This document shows, one piece after another, positions 36,142 to 44,992 of a stretch of 64,000 bases of DNA (its first letter is position 1; each line of letters starts with the position of its first letter). The notes below the pieces were generated by a model that did no database searches, was not told where the DNA came from, and saw only the letters and a list, made by a program, of their open reading frames with translations. A program made the translations under genes and the position numbers. Location: positions 558,001 through 622,000 of the forward strand of contig NZ_QEOP01000001.1 of the NCBI RefSeq assembly GCF_003097495.1. Direction: 5' to 3'. Source of the stretch: Amnibacterium flavum (lineage in GTDB: Bacteria; Actinomycetota; Actinomycetes; Actinomycetales; Microbacteriaceae).

Positions 36142-36447
36142 CTACCAGCTTGACTTCGTGATTCCGGGCAATTCACCGCGATGAGCCATATCGCGGAAGC
36201 GCACGCGGGAGATCCCGAACTTCGAGAGGTGGCCGCGGGGACGTCCGTCGACGGCGTCGCGGTTGCGCACGCGCACCGGCGAAGCGTTGCGGGGGAGCTT
36301 CTGGAGGCCGACACGGGCGGCCTCACGGGACTCGTCGGTCCCGTTGGGGTCGACGAGCGCCTTCTTCAGCTCGAGGCGCTTGGCGGCGTAGCGGGCTACG
36401 ACGATCTTGCGCTGGTCGTTACGGGCGATCTTGCTCTTCTTGGCCAT
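36142..36447 (-). CDS. rpsN: 30S ribosomal protein S14, zinc-free type
   Basis: 101 aa. The C-terminal signature [30 protein letters not shown] identifies S14. There is no Cys anywhere, so this is the long C-minus form that does not need zinc. It is third in rpmB-rpmG-rpsN; rpmG ends 4 nt before its start. In actinobacteria this set is often under Zur control; here zur lies just upstream. Confidence 0.97.
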   Translation of the reverse strand: MAKKSKIARNDQRKIVVARYAAKRLELKKALVDPNGTDESREAARVGLQKLPRNASPVRVRNRDAVDGRPRGHLSKFGISRVRFRDMAHRGELPGITKSSW

Positions 36448-36451
36448 GTGC

Positions 36452-36619
36452 TTACCGCTCCTCGCGGAATTCGACGTGCTTACGGACCACGGGGTCGTAC
36501 TTCTTGAGCACGATGCGGTCGGGGTTGTTGCGACGGTTCTTGCGGGTCACGTAGGTGTACCCGGTGCCCGCCGTGGAGCGGAGCTTGATGATGGGACGGA
36601 CGTCCTGCTGCTTTGCCAT
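36452..36619 (-). CDS. rpmG: 50S ribosomal protein L33, zinc-free type
   Basis: 55 aa: starts [18 protein letters not shown], with [22 protein letters not shown], the L33 signature. It lacks both CxxC pairs of the zinc-binding form. Start ATG 36619, 1 nt after the rpmB stop; stop at 36452. Confidence 0.96.
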   Translation of the reverse strand: MAKQQDVRPIIKLRSTAGTGYTYVTRKNRRNNPDRIVLKKYDPVVRKHVEFREER

Positions 36620-36620
36620 C

Positions 36621-36857
36621 TCAGATCTTCTCCCCGCGTGCGAGCAGGTCCTTGACGACGGACTCGATACCCCGTGCGTCGATGACCTTGATGCCCTTGG
36701 CGCTCACGTTGATGGTGACGCTGCGACGCAGCGAGGGCACGAAATAGGTGCGCTTCTGCACGTTGGGGTCGAAGCGACGCCTCGTCCTGCGGTGCGAGTG
36801 CGAGATGTTGTTCCCGAAACCGGGAACCTTCCCGGTCACTTGGCAAACGGCTGCCAT
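36621..36857 (-). CDS. rpmB: 50S ribosomal protein L28, zinc-free type
   Basis: 78 aa: [34 protein letters not shown] is the L28 N-terminus, here with only one Cys (residue 5), so no zinc site. GGAGGAAAGAACC precedes the ATG at 36857. First gene of rpmB-rpmG-rpsN. Confidence 0.96.
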   Translation of the reverse strand: MAAVCQVTGKVPGFGNNISHSHRRTRRRFDPNVQKRTYFVPSLRRSVTINVSAKGIKVIDARGIESVVKDLLARGEKI

Positions 36858-36876
36858 GGTTCTTTCCTCCGATACC

Positions 36877-36896
36877 GTGACGCCGGACGGCGTCAC
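36877..36896 (-). promoter_or_regulatory. inverted repeat in rpmB leader
   Basis: GTGACGCCG-ga-CGGCGTCAC, 9-bp arms with a 2-nt centre, 20 nt before the rpmB start. It could be an operator or an RNA hairpin that regulates L28 translation. Confidence 0.55.
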
Positions 36897-36946
36897 CCAA
36901 GATCTCTTGTCTGCGGAATCCACGTGCGAGGGCACTGCTGCCATCG

Positions 36947-36960
36947 GGAAACGCGTTTCC
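36947..36960. promoter_or_regulatory. 14-bp palindrome upstream of rpmB operon
   Basis: GGAAACGCGTTTCC is a perfect palindrome in the zur-rpmB gap, about 90 nt from the rpmB start. It is a candidate operator. It does not closely match the Zur-like box found at znuA. Confidence 0.45.
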
Positions 36961-36999
36961 GCTGCACACCGGGAGAGGCCCGGCGGCCAGCGGTCTACT

Positions 37000-37428
37000 T
37001 TACGGGGCCGACGGCGTCGGCGCAACCGAGGCCGACGGGGGAGCACCGGCCGAGCAGGCGGGGCAGAGCCCGAAGATGTCGACGATGTGGCGGGGCTGGG
37101 TGAATCCGTGCGCCGCGGCGGTACTGGCGGCCCACTGCTCGACGGCATCCGCTGCGATCTCGACCGTGGTGCCGCAGTTGCGGCAGATGAGGTGATGGTG
37201 ATGCCCGGGGGTGCTGCATGCGCGGTAGAGGCTCTCGCCATCGGCGGAGTGCAGCGAATCAGCGTCGCCCTCCACCGCGAGATCGGCGAGCGCGCGGTAG
37301 ACCGTCGCTAGGCCGATGGGGGAGCCGCCCTCGCGCAGGCCGGCGTGCAGTTCCTGGGCGCTGACGAAGCCCGGACGCGAGTCGAGTGCCTCGCGAACGG
37401 CCTGCCGCTGCCAGGTGTTCCGTTTCAC
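37000..37428 (-). CDS. zur: zinc uptake regulator, Fur family
   Basis: Fur-family repressor of 142 aa. The N-terminal winged helix ([28 protein letters not shown], then [13 protein letters not shown]) is followed by the C-terminal metal domain with [11 protein letters not shown] and FGLCPAC, the two CxxC structural zinc sites. Zinc rather than iron specificity is inferred from its position: the ATG overlaps the znuB stop by 4 nt, making it the last gene of znuA-znuC-znuB-zur, and it precedes the zinc-free ribosomal protein genes. Confidence 0.93.
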   Translation of the reverse strand: MKRNTWQRQAVREALDSRPGFVSAQELHAGLREGGSPIGLATVYRALADLAVEGDADSLHSADGESLYRACSTPGHHHHLICRNCGTTVEIAADAVEQWAASTAAAHGFTQPRHIVDIFGLCPACSAGAPPSASVAPTPSAP

Positions 37429-38306
37429 GGAGTCGATTGTAAGGTCCGCGGCGCGACGGCGGCCGCGCGTCCCCGGGAACGCCCGATCAGGCGGCAGACG
37501 AGGTAGATCGCGAAGGAGATGGTGGTCACGTACGGGCTGATCGGCACCGACGATCCGAGCGCCAGGAGGATGCCCCCGACGGTCGACACGGTCGCGAATG
37601 TCACGCTCAGCGCCACCACGACGACGGGGGAGGCGGCGACGCGCAGGGCGGCCGCCGCGGGAGTGACGAGCAGCGCCAGGACGAGCAGGGCGCCCACGAT
37701 GTGCAGCGACACCGCGGTCGCGAGGCCGAGGAGCACCATGAACACGATCGACAGCCCGCGAACGGGCACCCCTCGAGCTGCGGCGACGTCCTCGTCGACG
37801 CTGGCGAAGAAGAGCGGTCGCCAGACCACGATCAGCGCGATCAGCACGATCGCGGCGACCGCGATGAGCGAGGACAGCTGGGGATTGTCCACAGCGACGA
37901 TCTGACCCGTGAGGAGGCCGAACTTGTTCGAGCTCCGGCCGGGGTAGAGGGCGAGGAAGAGGATCCCGAGCCCCAGACCGAACGGCATCAGCACACCGAT
38001 GATGGAGTTGCGGTCGCGCGCGCGGGCGCCGAGCAGCCCGATCACCAGTGCGGCGATCAACGAGCCCGCGATCGACCCCGCCACCACGTTGACACCGAAC
38101 AGCAGCGCGGCCGAGGCGCCGGCGAAGGAGAGCTCGCTGATGCCGTGCACCGCGAACGCCAGATCCCGCGCCATCACGAAGTATCCGATGACGCCGCCGA
38201 GGACGCCGAGGACCGCCCCCGCGAGGATCGAGTTCCAGAGAAGCGCGACGAGAGCGCCGTAATCGCTGAAGTCGAACAGAGTCGACCAGAGCTCATCGAG
38301 GTTCAT
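37425..38306 (-). CDS. znuB: zinc ABC transporter permease
   Basis: ABC-3-type permease of 293 aa with 7-9 hydrophobic segments, including ARDLAFAVHGISELSFAGAS, the characteristic ABC-3 family loop, and SLHIVGALLVLALLVTPAAAA. It forms the membrane channel for zinc together with ZnuC. 4-nt overlaps with znuC and zur show tight operon coupling. Confidence 0.95.
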   Translation of the reverse strand: MNLDELWSTLFDFSDYGALVALLWNSILAGAVLGVLGGVIGYFVMARDLAFAVHGISELSFAGASAALLFGVNVVAGSIAGSLIAALVIGLLGARARDRNSIIGVLMPFGLGLGILFLALYPGRSSNKFGLLTGQIVAVDNPQLSSLIAVAAIVLIALIVVWRPLFFASVDEDVAAARGVPVRGLSIVFMVLLGLATAVSLHIVGALLVLALLVTPAAAALRVAASPVVVVALSVTFATVSTVGGILLALGSSVPISPYVTTISFAIYLVCRLIGRSRGRAAAVAPRTLQSTP

Positions 38307-39187
38307 CGGGGGAACGCCCCCTCGTCCTCGTCGTGGAGCTCCTCATCGGACGCGACCACGACCAGACGGCCGTGGATGTCGACGACATCGACGTGGACGC
38401 CGTAGAGCTCGGTCAGGACGTCCCCCGTGAGCACCTCTCCCGTCGCGCCGACCCGGTGCCCGCCCGGCGCGAGGTAGAGCACGCGGTCCACCATCCGGAG
38501 CAGCGGATTGATGTCGTGGGTGACGAGGACGACCCCGGCGTCAGCGCTGCGGCGGTAGGCGTCGATCGCGTCGAGCACGGCCCTCTGGTGGCCGAGGTCC
38601 AGGGAGAGCAGCGGCTCGTCGGCGAGCAGGAGGCGCGGCGACGAGACGAGCGCTTGGGCGATCCGCAGACGCTGCTGCTCGCCGCCCGACAGCGAGCCGA
38701 CCGGCCGGCGCGAGTACCCGCCCGCCCCGACGAGGTCGAGCGCCTCGTCGATGGCGAGATCGCGTCGGCGTCGGGCGAGGGGCAGGCCGAGCCTCGTTCC
38801 GTCGAAACCCAGGCCGACGAGGTCGCGTGCCCGGAGGGGGCTTCCCCGGTCGAAGAGCTGCTGCTGGGGAACGTAGCCGATCCGGTCACCGGCTCTGCCC
38901 GGGGCCGCGTCCAGAACGCTCGCGGTGCCGGAGCTCAGAGCGAGCCGACCGAGGAGCACCCGGAGAAGACTGCTCTTTCCCGCGCCGTTGGGCCCGAGCA
39001 CTGCGACGAACTCACCCGGACGCACGTCGAGATCGAGGCCCGTCCACAGCGCCCGGCCGCCCAGCGTGATCCCGGCACCGACGAGCGAGACCAGCGGCCC
39101 GTCGTCGGCGCGCGATGCGGGAGTCGGGGAAGCGGGCACCGACGAATGATAGCCAGTCGTCGGCGAGACGGCGGAGGGCGAGGTCAT
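38303..39187 (-). CDS. znuC: zinc ABC transporter ATP-binding protein
   Basis: ABC ATPase of 294 aa: Walker A GPNGAGKSS, signature SGGEQQR, Walker B LLLADEPLLSLD, H-loop VTHDI. About 30 low-complexity residues precede the ABC domain. An acidic C-terminal stretch (SDEELHDEDEGAF) may be a small metal-sensing or interaction tail. Overlaps znuA and znuB by 4 nt. Confidence 0.95.
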   Translation of the reverse strand: MTSPSAVSPTTGYHSSVPASPTPASRADDGPLVSLVGAGITLGGRALWTGLDLDVRPGEFVAVLGPNGAGKSSLLRVLLGRLALSSGTASVLDAAPGRAGDRIGYVPQQQLFDRGSPLRARDLVGLGFDGTRLGLPLARRRRDLAIDEALDLVGAGGYSRRPVGSLSGGEQQRLRIAQALVSSPRLLLADEPLLSLDLGHQRAVLDAIDAYRRSADAGVVLVTHDINPLLRMVDRVLYLAPGGHRVGATGEVLTGDVLTELYGVHVDVVDIHGRLVVVASDEELHDEDEGAFPR

Positions 39188-40134
39188 CCGGCGGCCAGAG
39201 CGTCCCGCACTCGTTCGATGTTGCCGCCCATCCAGCTCAGGTAATCCTCGCCCTCCGGCAGCGTCTCGGTGAAGTCGACGACCGGCACCCCCGCGCCCTC
39301 CGCCGCCGTGCGGACGATCTCCGTCTGGGCCGTCGCCGACTGGTCGTTGTAGGCCAGCATGCGCACCTCACCCGACTCGAGGGTGGTGAGCAGATCCTGC
39401 AGAACGCCTGCCGGGACGTCGCTGTCCTCCTCGACCGCCTCGGAGAACTCGTCCGGGGTCACGTTCTCGAGCCCCATCGCCTCGAACAGCCACAGCGGGA
39501 CGGGCTCCGTCACGGCGACCTGGGCACCCGAGTCGGCTGCCCCGATCGTGTCGACCGATTCCTGGAGTGCAGCGACCCCCGTCTCGAACTCGTCGAGGCG
39601 ACCGCCGTATCCGTCGGCGCCGGCCGGATCGAGCTCGCTCAGCTGGTCGGCCACCTCACGGGCCACGGCGACGGCGGTGGGGAGGTCGTACCAGACATGC
39701 TCGTTGAACTCCCCGTGCTCGTGCTCGCCCTCGTCGTGCTCGCCTTCGTCGTGCGCAGCCCCGGCCTTCTCGTCGTGATCGTCTTCCGCGAGACCCGAGA
39801 GATCCACCGCGTCGATCACCTCGGGATCGGCGTCGGTGGCGGCCAACAGGGTGGTCATGAACTCGTCGTAGCCGCCGCCGTTCTCGATCACGATGTCCGC
39901 CCGGGAGACGGCGAGCTGGTCGCGCGCGCTGGCCTCGTACTCGTGCGGGTCCTTGTCGGGGCTGTCGATGATCGAGACGACCTCGACATCCGGACCGGCG
40001 ATGGCGGAGGCGATATTCCCCCAGACGTCCGTCGAGGCGACGATCCGGATCGACCCGTCGTCGGCGGTCGCCGTGCTGCAGGCGGAGAGCAGCAGTACGG
40101 CTGCGGCGGCGAGCGGGAGTGCGGGGTTCTTCAC
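39184..40134 (-). CDS. znuA: zinc ABC transporter substrate-binding lipoprotein
   Basis: Cluster A-I solute-binding protein, 316 aa from the GTG at 40134. It starts with a lipoprotein signal (LPLAAAAVLLLSAC, lipid-bearing Cys19). The central loop is rich in His, Asp and Glu (HDEGEHDEGEHEHGEFNEH), typical of zinc rather than manganese carriers; NEHVWYDLP is the family metal-ligand motif. I prefer GTG 40134 because AAGG lies 7 nt upstream and the signal begins at once; an ATG at 40179 is an alternative. First gene of the operon. Confidence 0.93.
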   Translation of the reverse strand: MKNPALPLAAAAVLLLSACSTATADDGSIRIVASTDVWGNIASAIAGPDVEVVSIIDSPDKDPHEYEASARDQLAVSRADIVIENGGGYDEFMTTLLAATDADPEVIDAVDLSGLAEDDHDEKAGAAHDEGEHDEGEHEHGEFNEHVWYDLPTAVAVAREVADQLSELDPAGADGYGGRLDEFETGVAALQESVDTIGAADSGAQVAVTEPVPLWLFEAMGLENVTPDEFSEAVEEDSDVPAGVLQDLLTTLESGEVRMLAYNDQSATAQTEIVRTAAEGAGVPVVDFTETLPEGEDYLSWMGGNIERVRDALAAG

Positions 40135-40199
40135 GTGGGGCCTTCGCGTCGGGATCGCGATGGCACCGGGTGATGCCATCGAGACGACGCTATCCCGTA

Positions 40200-40216
40200 T
40201 TGATAATCGTTGTCAA
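40200..40216. promoter_or_regulatory. Zur-box-like palindrome upstream of znuA
   Basis: TTGATAATCGTTGTCAA is an imperfect palindrome close to the TGATAATNATTATCA core recognised by Fur/Zur-type repressors. It lies 66 nt before the znuA start. Confidence 0.8.
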
Positions 40217-40237
40217 AACGGGGGATTGACCCGCATC

Positions 40238-41542
40238 TCAGTCGAGCAGGAGAGCGGGCTCCTCCATGACCGCGGCCAGGTCGGCGACGAAACGGCTCGC
40301 CACGTCGCCGTCCACGACGCGGTGGTCGAAGCTCGCCCCGATCGTGGTCACGTAGCGGACGACGACCTCGCCGTCGACGACCCACGGCTTCTGCTTGATC
40401 GCACCCAGGGCGACGATCGCGACCTCGCCGGGGTTGAGGATCGGGGTGCCCGTGTCGACCCCGAAGCTTCCGATGTTGGTGATGGTGATGGTTCCGGACG
40501 CCATCTCGGCGGGCTGGGTCTTGCCCTCGCGCGCGCGGATCGTCAGGTTCTCGAGCGAGGTGGCCAGCTCGATGAGCGACTGCGACTGCGCGTCCTTGAT
40601 GTTGGGCACGATGAGTCCCCGCGGTGTCGCAGCGGCGATGCCGAGGTTCACGTAGTGGTGGACGACGATCTCGGAGTCGGTCCAGCTCGAATTGACGGTC
40701 GGATTGCGCCGGACCGCCCACATCAGAGCCTTCGCCATGATCAGCAGCGGCGAGACCTTGACCCCGGCGAAGTCGGGGGAGTTCTTGAGCCGGCGGACGA
40801 ACTCCATCGAGCGCGTGGCATCGACGTCGACGAACACGCTGACGTGAGGAGCACTGAACGCGCTCGACACCATCGCGGCGGCGATCGCCTTGCGCACACC
40901 CTTGACGGGGATGCGGTCCTCGCGATCGCCCGGCCACTCGGGAGTCTCGATGTTCCGGAAGACGCTGACCTGCTGGGCGTGCCGCAGCACATCCTCACGG
41001 GTGGCCTCGCCGCGCGCGCCCGTTGGCACGACGGTCGACAGCTCGACGCCGAGTTCCTTCGCGAGGCGACGGACGGGGGGCTTCGCGACGACGCTCGTGC
41101 CCTCGGTGGCCCTCGCGGGAGCGCCGCCACCGGTGCGGCGGCCGGTGCGCCGGGTCGACGCGTGCCCGCCCGTGCCGTAGCCGACGAGAACAGTGCCGCC
41201 CGCATCGTCGTTGCCTTCGAGCACGGGTTCCTCGACGTGCATCTCGCCGGGGAGCGCCGCCTGGGCGGGAGTCGTCAGCTGGCCGGTGATGTGACTGCCG
41301 CCCTGGTCGTCGACCGTGATGATGGGGGAGCCCACCTCGACGGTGTCGCCTTCGGCCACGAGCAGCTCGCCGACGATGCCCGCGTAGGGCGAGGGGAGCT
41401 CGACGAGGGATTTCGCCGTCTCGATCTCGACGATGACCTGGTTGACCTCGATGACCTCGCCCGGCTGGACGCGCCAGGAGACGATCTCGGCCTCGGTGAG
41501 GCCTTCGCCGACGTCGGGGAGATTGAATCGTGCGGTGCTCAT
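40238..41542 (-). CDS. bkdC: dihydrolipoamide acyltransferase E2 of branched-chain 2-oxoacid dehydrogenase
   Basis: E2 core of the complex, 434 aa. The lipoyl domain covers residues 1-80 with the lipoylated Lys44 in [14 protein letters not shown] linker is followed by an E3-binding domain ([21 protein letters not shown], about 155-190) and the catalytic domain ending [15 protein letters not shown] (HxxxDG active site). There is one lipoyl domain only. It begins about 30 nt after bkdB. Confidence 0.95.
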   Translation of the reverse strand: MSTARFNLPDVGEGLTEAEIVSWRVQPGEVIEVNQVIVEIETAKSLVELPSPYAGIVGELLVAEGDTVEVGSPIITVDDQGGSHITGQLTTPAQAALPGEMHVEEPVLEGNDDAGGTVLVGYGTGGHASTRRTGRRTGGGAPARATEGTSVVAKPPVRRLAKELGVELSTVVPTGARGEATREDVLRHAQQVSVFRNIETPEWPGDREDRIPVKGVRKAIAAAMVSSAFSAPHVSVFVDVDATRSMEFVRRLKNSPDFAGVKVSPLLIMAKALMWAVRRNPTVNSSWTDSEIVVHHYVNLGIAAATPRGLIVPNIKDAQSQSLIELATSLENLTIRAREGKTQPAEMASGTITITNIGSFGVDTGTPILNPGEVAIVALGAIKQKPWVVDGEVVVRYVTTIGASFDHRVVDGDVASRFVADLAAVMEEPALLLD

Positions 41543-41572
41543 GGCGTCCTCATCATCTCGTCACGGTTCCGG

Positions 41573-42556
41573 TCAGTAGCCCAGGGAGCGATCGACTGCC
41601 TCGAGCACCCGGTCGGCGTCGGGCAGGAAGGTCGATTCCAGTTTCGCGGGCGGGAACGGCGCATCGAAGGCGCCGACCCGGAGAACCGGTGCCTCGAGGG
41701 AGAAGAACGCCCGCTCGGTGACCGTCGCCGCGATCTCGGCGGAGACGCTGACGAAGCTCGACGCCTCGGCCGCGACCACCAGGTGTCCGGTCTTCTCGAC
41801 GGAGGCCAGCAGCGGCCCGTAGTCGATCGGGGAGAGGGAGCGGATGTCGACGACCTCGATGCTCGTGCCCTCGGCCGCGGCGATCTCGGCGGCCTGCAGC
41901 GCGACGCTCACCATCGGGCCGTAGGCGGCGACCGTGCACTCCCGACCGCTGCGCACCAGCCGGCTGGCGTGCAGCGGCGATGCGGGTGAGGTCAGGTCGA
42001 CGTCGCCCTTCGGCCAGTAACGGCTCTTGGGCTCGAAGAACATGACGGGGTCGTCGCTCTCGATCGCCTGCCGGATCATCCAGTAGGCGTCGTTCGGCGT
42101 GCTCGGCGACACCACGCGGAGACCCGGGGTGTGGGCGAAGTAGGCCTCGGGGCTCTCCTGGTGGTGCTCGACCGCCCCGATGTGTCCGCCGTAAGGGACG
42201 CGGATGACGATCGGGAACGTCGCCGATCCCTCGTGGCGGTTGGTGAGCTTGGCGAGCTGGGAGGTGATCTGGTCGAACGCCGGGTAGATGAACCCGTCGA
42301 ACTGGATCTCGCACACGGGACGGTAGCCGCGCATGGCGAGTCCGATCGCGGCACCGACGATGCCCGCCTCACCCAGGGGGGTGTCGAGCACGCGGGAACC
42401 GCCGAACTCGGCGTGGAGGCCCTCCGTCACGCGGAACACGCCGCCGAGGGGGCCGACGTCCTCGCCCATGACGAGGACCTTGTCGTCCGCCGACATGGCG
42501 TCGCGCAGGCCCTGGTTGAGAGCCTTCGCCATGGTCAGCACACCGGGCCCGCTCAT
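41573..42556 (-). CDS. bkdB: 2-oxoacid dehydrogenase E1 beta subunit (branched-chain type)
   Basis: 327 aa. Conserved E1-beta segments include GEDVGPLGGVFRVTEGL, DTPLGEAGIVGAAIGLAMRGYRPVCEIQF and VPYGGHIGAVEHHQESPEAYFAHTPGL. It pairs with BkdA to bind thiamin diphosphate and decarboxylate branched-chain 2-oxoacids. Overlaps the bkdA stop by 4 nt. Confidence 0.95.
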   Translation of the reverse strand: MSGPGVLTMAKALNQGLRDAMSADDKVLVMGEDVGPLGGVFRVTEGLHAEFGGSRVLDTPLGEAGIVGAAIGLAMRGYRPVCEIQFDGFIYPAFDQITSQLAKLTNRHEGSATFPIVIRVPYGGHIGAVEHHQESPEAYFAHTPGLRVVSPSTPNDAYWMIRQAIESDDPVMFFEPKSRYWPKGDVDLTSPASPLHASRLVRSGRECTVAAYGPMVSVALQAAEIAAAEGTSIEVVDIRSLSPIDYGPLLASVEKTGHLVVAAEASSFVSVSAEIAATVTERAFFSLEAPVLRVGAFDAPFPPAKLESTFLPDADRVLEAVDRSLGY

Positions 42557-43707
42557 GACTCGCCCTCCGTGAAACCGGCTTCGTAGTCGGACAACCAGGC
42601 CTTCTGGGCCACAGGCACCGGGTGCTCCTCCGAGTAGACGTGATCGAACATCGTGTCGACGGGCGGCGGCCCGAGCTCGAGCGTGCGGCGCCGGATATCG
42701 GCGGCGAAATCGGCCGCCTCCTCATCCACACCGGTGAAGAACGAACCGGCGACGCCCTCGTTCTCGAGGTACTTGCGATAGCGGATCAGGGGGTCGCGCG
42801 ACTCCCACAGCGCCAGCTCGTCGGCCGCACGGTACCGGGTCGGGTCGTCGGAGGTCGTGTGCGCCCCGATCCGGTAGGTGAGGGCTTCGACGAAGGCGGG
42901 ACCACCACCCGACCGGGCGTGCTCGAGGTGATAGCGGGTCGCCGCGTAGCTGGCGAGGACGTCGTTGCCGTCGATCTGCGTCGCCGGCATGCCGAATCCG
43001 GCTGCACGGTCGACGAGCGGAGTCCGCGACTGCCGACTGACGGGGACCGAGATCGCCCACTGATTGTTCTGGAGGAAGAAGACCTGCGGAGTCTGGTAGC
43101 TGGTCGCCCAGATCATGGCCTCGTTGGTGTCGCCCTGCGAGGTCGCCCCGTCGCCGAAGTAGACGAGCACGGCCTCGTCGATCGACGGGTCTCCGGTGGG
43201 CGCGCCGTCGAGGCCCACACCCATCGCGTAGCCCGTGGCGTGCAGTGTCTGCGATCCGATCACGAGCGTGTAGAGGCGGAAGTTACCGACCTCGGCCGGG
43301 GTCCAGCCGCCGTGCGTGAGGCCGCGCAGCATGCGCAGGACATCGAGCAGATCGACACCGCGGATCCTCGCCACCGCGTGCTCGCGGTAGGACGGGAAGA
43401 TCGTGTCCTGGGCTCGCGCCGCGCGACCCGAGCCGACCTGAGCCGCCTCCTGCCCGTGGCTCGGCACCCAGAGACCCAGCTGACCCTGCCGCTGCAGGTG
43501 TCCCGCTTCGATGTCGAAGCGGCGGACGACCGCCATGTCGCGGTAGAACTCGAGCCGGTCGGCCTCGGTCAGTTCGTCGAGCATCGACGCGAATCGCTCG
43601 GCGGCCGGAGTCGGCGCGAACCGGCCGTCCGGGTCGAGGAAGCGGACCGGCTCGGCGAGCGTGGTCGTGTCGACGGTCGAACTCGCGGACTTGGCCACGT
43701 GCACCAT
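42553..43707 (-). CDS. bkdA: 2-oxoacid dehydrogenase E1 alpha subunit (branched-chain type)
   Basis: 384 aa from the ATG at 43707. The thiamin diphosphate motif GDGATSQGDTNEAM...QNNQWAIS (GDG-N) starts at about residue 185. The phosphorylation-loop region is YRIGAHTTSDDPTRYR. The branched-chain substrate assignment rests on similarity to BCKDH E1-alpha and on the alpha/beta/E2 order; pyruvate use cannot be excluded. The start has no strong ribosome-binding site; a GTG at 43698 is possible. Confidence 0.92.
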   Translation of the reverse strand: MVHVAKSASSTVDTTTLAEPVRFLDPDGRFAPTPAAERFASMLDELTEADRLEFYRDMAVVRRFDIEAGHLQRQGQLGLWVPSHGQEAAQVGSGRAARAQDTIFPSYREHAVARIRGVDLLDVLRMLRGLTHGGWTPAEVGNFRLYTLVIGSQTLHATGYAMGVGLDGAPTGDPSIDEAVLVYFGDGATSQGDTNEAMIWATSYQTPQVFFLQNNQWAISVPVSRQSRTPLVDRAAGFGMPATQIDGNDVLASYAATRYHLEHARSGGGPAFVEALTYRIGAHTTSDDPTRYRAADELALWESRDPLIRYRKYLENEGVAGSFFTGVDEEAADFAADIRRRTLELGPPPVDTMFDHVYSEEHPVPVAQKAWLSDYEAGFTEGES

Positions 43708-43768
43708 CCGATCGTGTGGTTCGAGGCGACCCCGGAGCGCCGTCGGCGGCCAGGAAATCGGGAGCTGA

Positions 43769-43788
43769 GGAACTCGAATGCGAGTTCC
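43769..43788. promoter_or_regulatory. 20-bp inverted repeat upstream of bkdA
   Basis: GGAACTCG-aatg-CGAGTTCC, perfect 8-bp arms, 62 nt before the bkdA start and 14 nt after the upstream gene. It is an operator candidate for a dimeric repressor. Confidence 0.6.
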
Positions 43789-43801
43789 GCTCCGTGACAA
43801 T

Positions 43802-44902
43802 CTACCGGGCGCTCTGAGCGCTTCCCCGTAGGTTCTGCACAATCTCCTCGCCAGCCCTTAGGAGTTCATCCACTGATTCGGCCTCGCCGATGGAGACTCT
43901 GACCCCTTCATCGGCGAAGACGCGTGCGACGATCCCGTGCCGTTCGAAGACCTCGGCCGCCTCCGAGGATCGGTCGCCGAGGCCCAGCCAGACGAAGTTG
44001 CCCTGCGCCTCGGGGACCGTGAGACCCGCGGCGCGGAGCCCCGCGAGCACGGCGTCGCGCCGCGTCACGAGATGGTCGACGCGTTCGAAGAGCTGCGCCT
44101 CGTGCGCCAGCGCCGCAACCCCCGCGGCCTGCGCCTGACCTGTCACCGACAGGGGGATGGCCGCGGCGCGGGCGGCGTCGAGGACGTGAGCCGGTCCGAT
44201 GGCGTAGCCGAGGCGGAGCCCCGCGAGGCCCCAGGCCTTCGAGAAGGTGCGGAGGATCACGAGGTTGGGGTAGCGACCGAGGAGTTCGCGCCCGTCGACC
44301 GCGTCGGAATCGCGAACGAACTCGATGTACGCCTCGTCGAGGAGCACCAGGAGGTCGCTCGGCACGGCGTCCATGAACCGTTCGAACTCCGTGCGGGTCA
44401 CCACGACCCCGGTCGGGTTGTTGGGACTGCAGACGATCACGACTCGCGTCGAATCGGTCACGCGCTGAGCCATCGCGACGAGGTCGTGCCCGCCGTCCTC
44501 CCGCAACGGCACCCGGACCGATGAGGCCCCCGCGACGGTGACGAGACCCGGGTAGGCCTCGAAGGATCGCCAGGCGTAGACGACCTCGTCGCCGTTCGAC
44601 GCCGCGGCGTTGATGAACTGCGAGAGGAGGGCGACCGAGCCGGCGCCGACGTGGACCTCGTCGATCCCGACACCGAATCGTTCGGCGAGCGCCGCGCGGA
44701 CCGCCTGCGATCCGGCCTCGGGGTACCGGTTGATCTCGTCGGCTCCACGGAGGGCGGCGAGGACGCCGGGAAGCGGATCGAACGGGTTCTCGTTGGAGGA
44801 GAGCTTGTACCCGCCGTCCGCCGCGGGCTTGCCCTGACGGTAGGCGGGGAGCGATGCGATCTCGGGGCGGAGCCGTACGGGTGCGGGGGTCTGCTCGGTC
44901 AC
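43802..44902 (-). CDS. histidinol-phosphate/aromatic aminotransferase (HisC-like, Pat)
   Basis: PLP-dependent fold-type I aminotransferase of 366 aa. YKLSSNENPFDPLPGV is the HisC-type N-terminal motif, CSPNNPTG and DEAYIEF follow, and the PLP Lys is in TFSKAWGLAGLRLGY. It could make histidine, phenylalanine or tyrosine, as in corynebacterial Pat. Its position before bkdABC suggests branched-chain or aromatic amino acid catabolism, but it has its own promoter. GTG start at 44902 with TACGAT 6 nt upstream (leaderless). Confidence 0.9.
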   Translation of the reverse strand: MTEQTPAPVRLRPEIASLPAYRQGKPAADGGYKLSSNENPFDPLPGVLAALRGADEINRYPEAGSQAVRAALAERFGVGIDEVHVGAGSVALLSQFINAAASNGDEVVYAWRSFEAYPGLVTVAGASSVRVPLREDGGHDLVAMAQRVTDSTRVVIVCSPNNPTGVVVTRTEFERFMDAVPSDLLVLLDEAYIEFVRDSDAVDGRELLGRYPNLVILRTFSKAWGLAGLRLGYAIGPAHVLDAARAAAIPLSVTGQAQAAGVAALAHEAQLFERVDHLVTRRDAVLAGLRAAGLTVPEAQGNFVWLGLGDRSSEAAEVFERHGIVARVFADEGVRVSIGEAESVDELLRAGEEIVQNLRGSAQSAR

Positions 44903-44908
44903 CGGCCC

Positions 44909-44914
44909 ATCGTA
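44909..44914 (-). promoter_or_regulatory. -10 element of leaderless aminotransferase gene
   Basis: Minus-strand TACGAT, 6 nt before the GTG at 44902. Confidence 0.6.
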
Positions 44915-44980
44915 GCGACGGACCGCGCGGCCCTCCCGTGTGTCCCTGCCCCAGCCGTGGTCCCGGGGCGGCCCGAATGG

Positions 44981-44986
44981 GATAGT
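44981..44986 (+). promoter_or_regulatory. -10 element of leaderless holin-like gene
   Basis: GATAGT (4 of 6 to TATAAT), 6 nt before the ATG at 44993. Confidence 0.5.
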
Positions 44987-44992
44987 TGTCCC

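Noticed and set aside
36947-36960. GGAAACGCGTTTCC as a firm Zur box
   Set aside because: It lacks the TGATAAT-type core seen at znuA; kept only as an unidentified palindrome.
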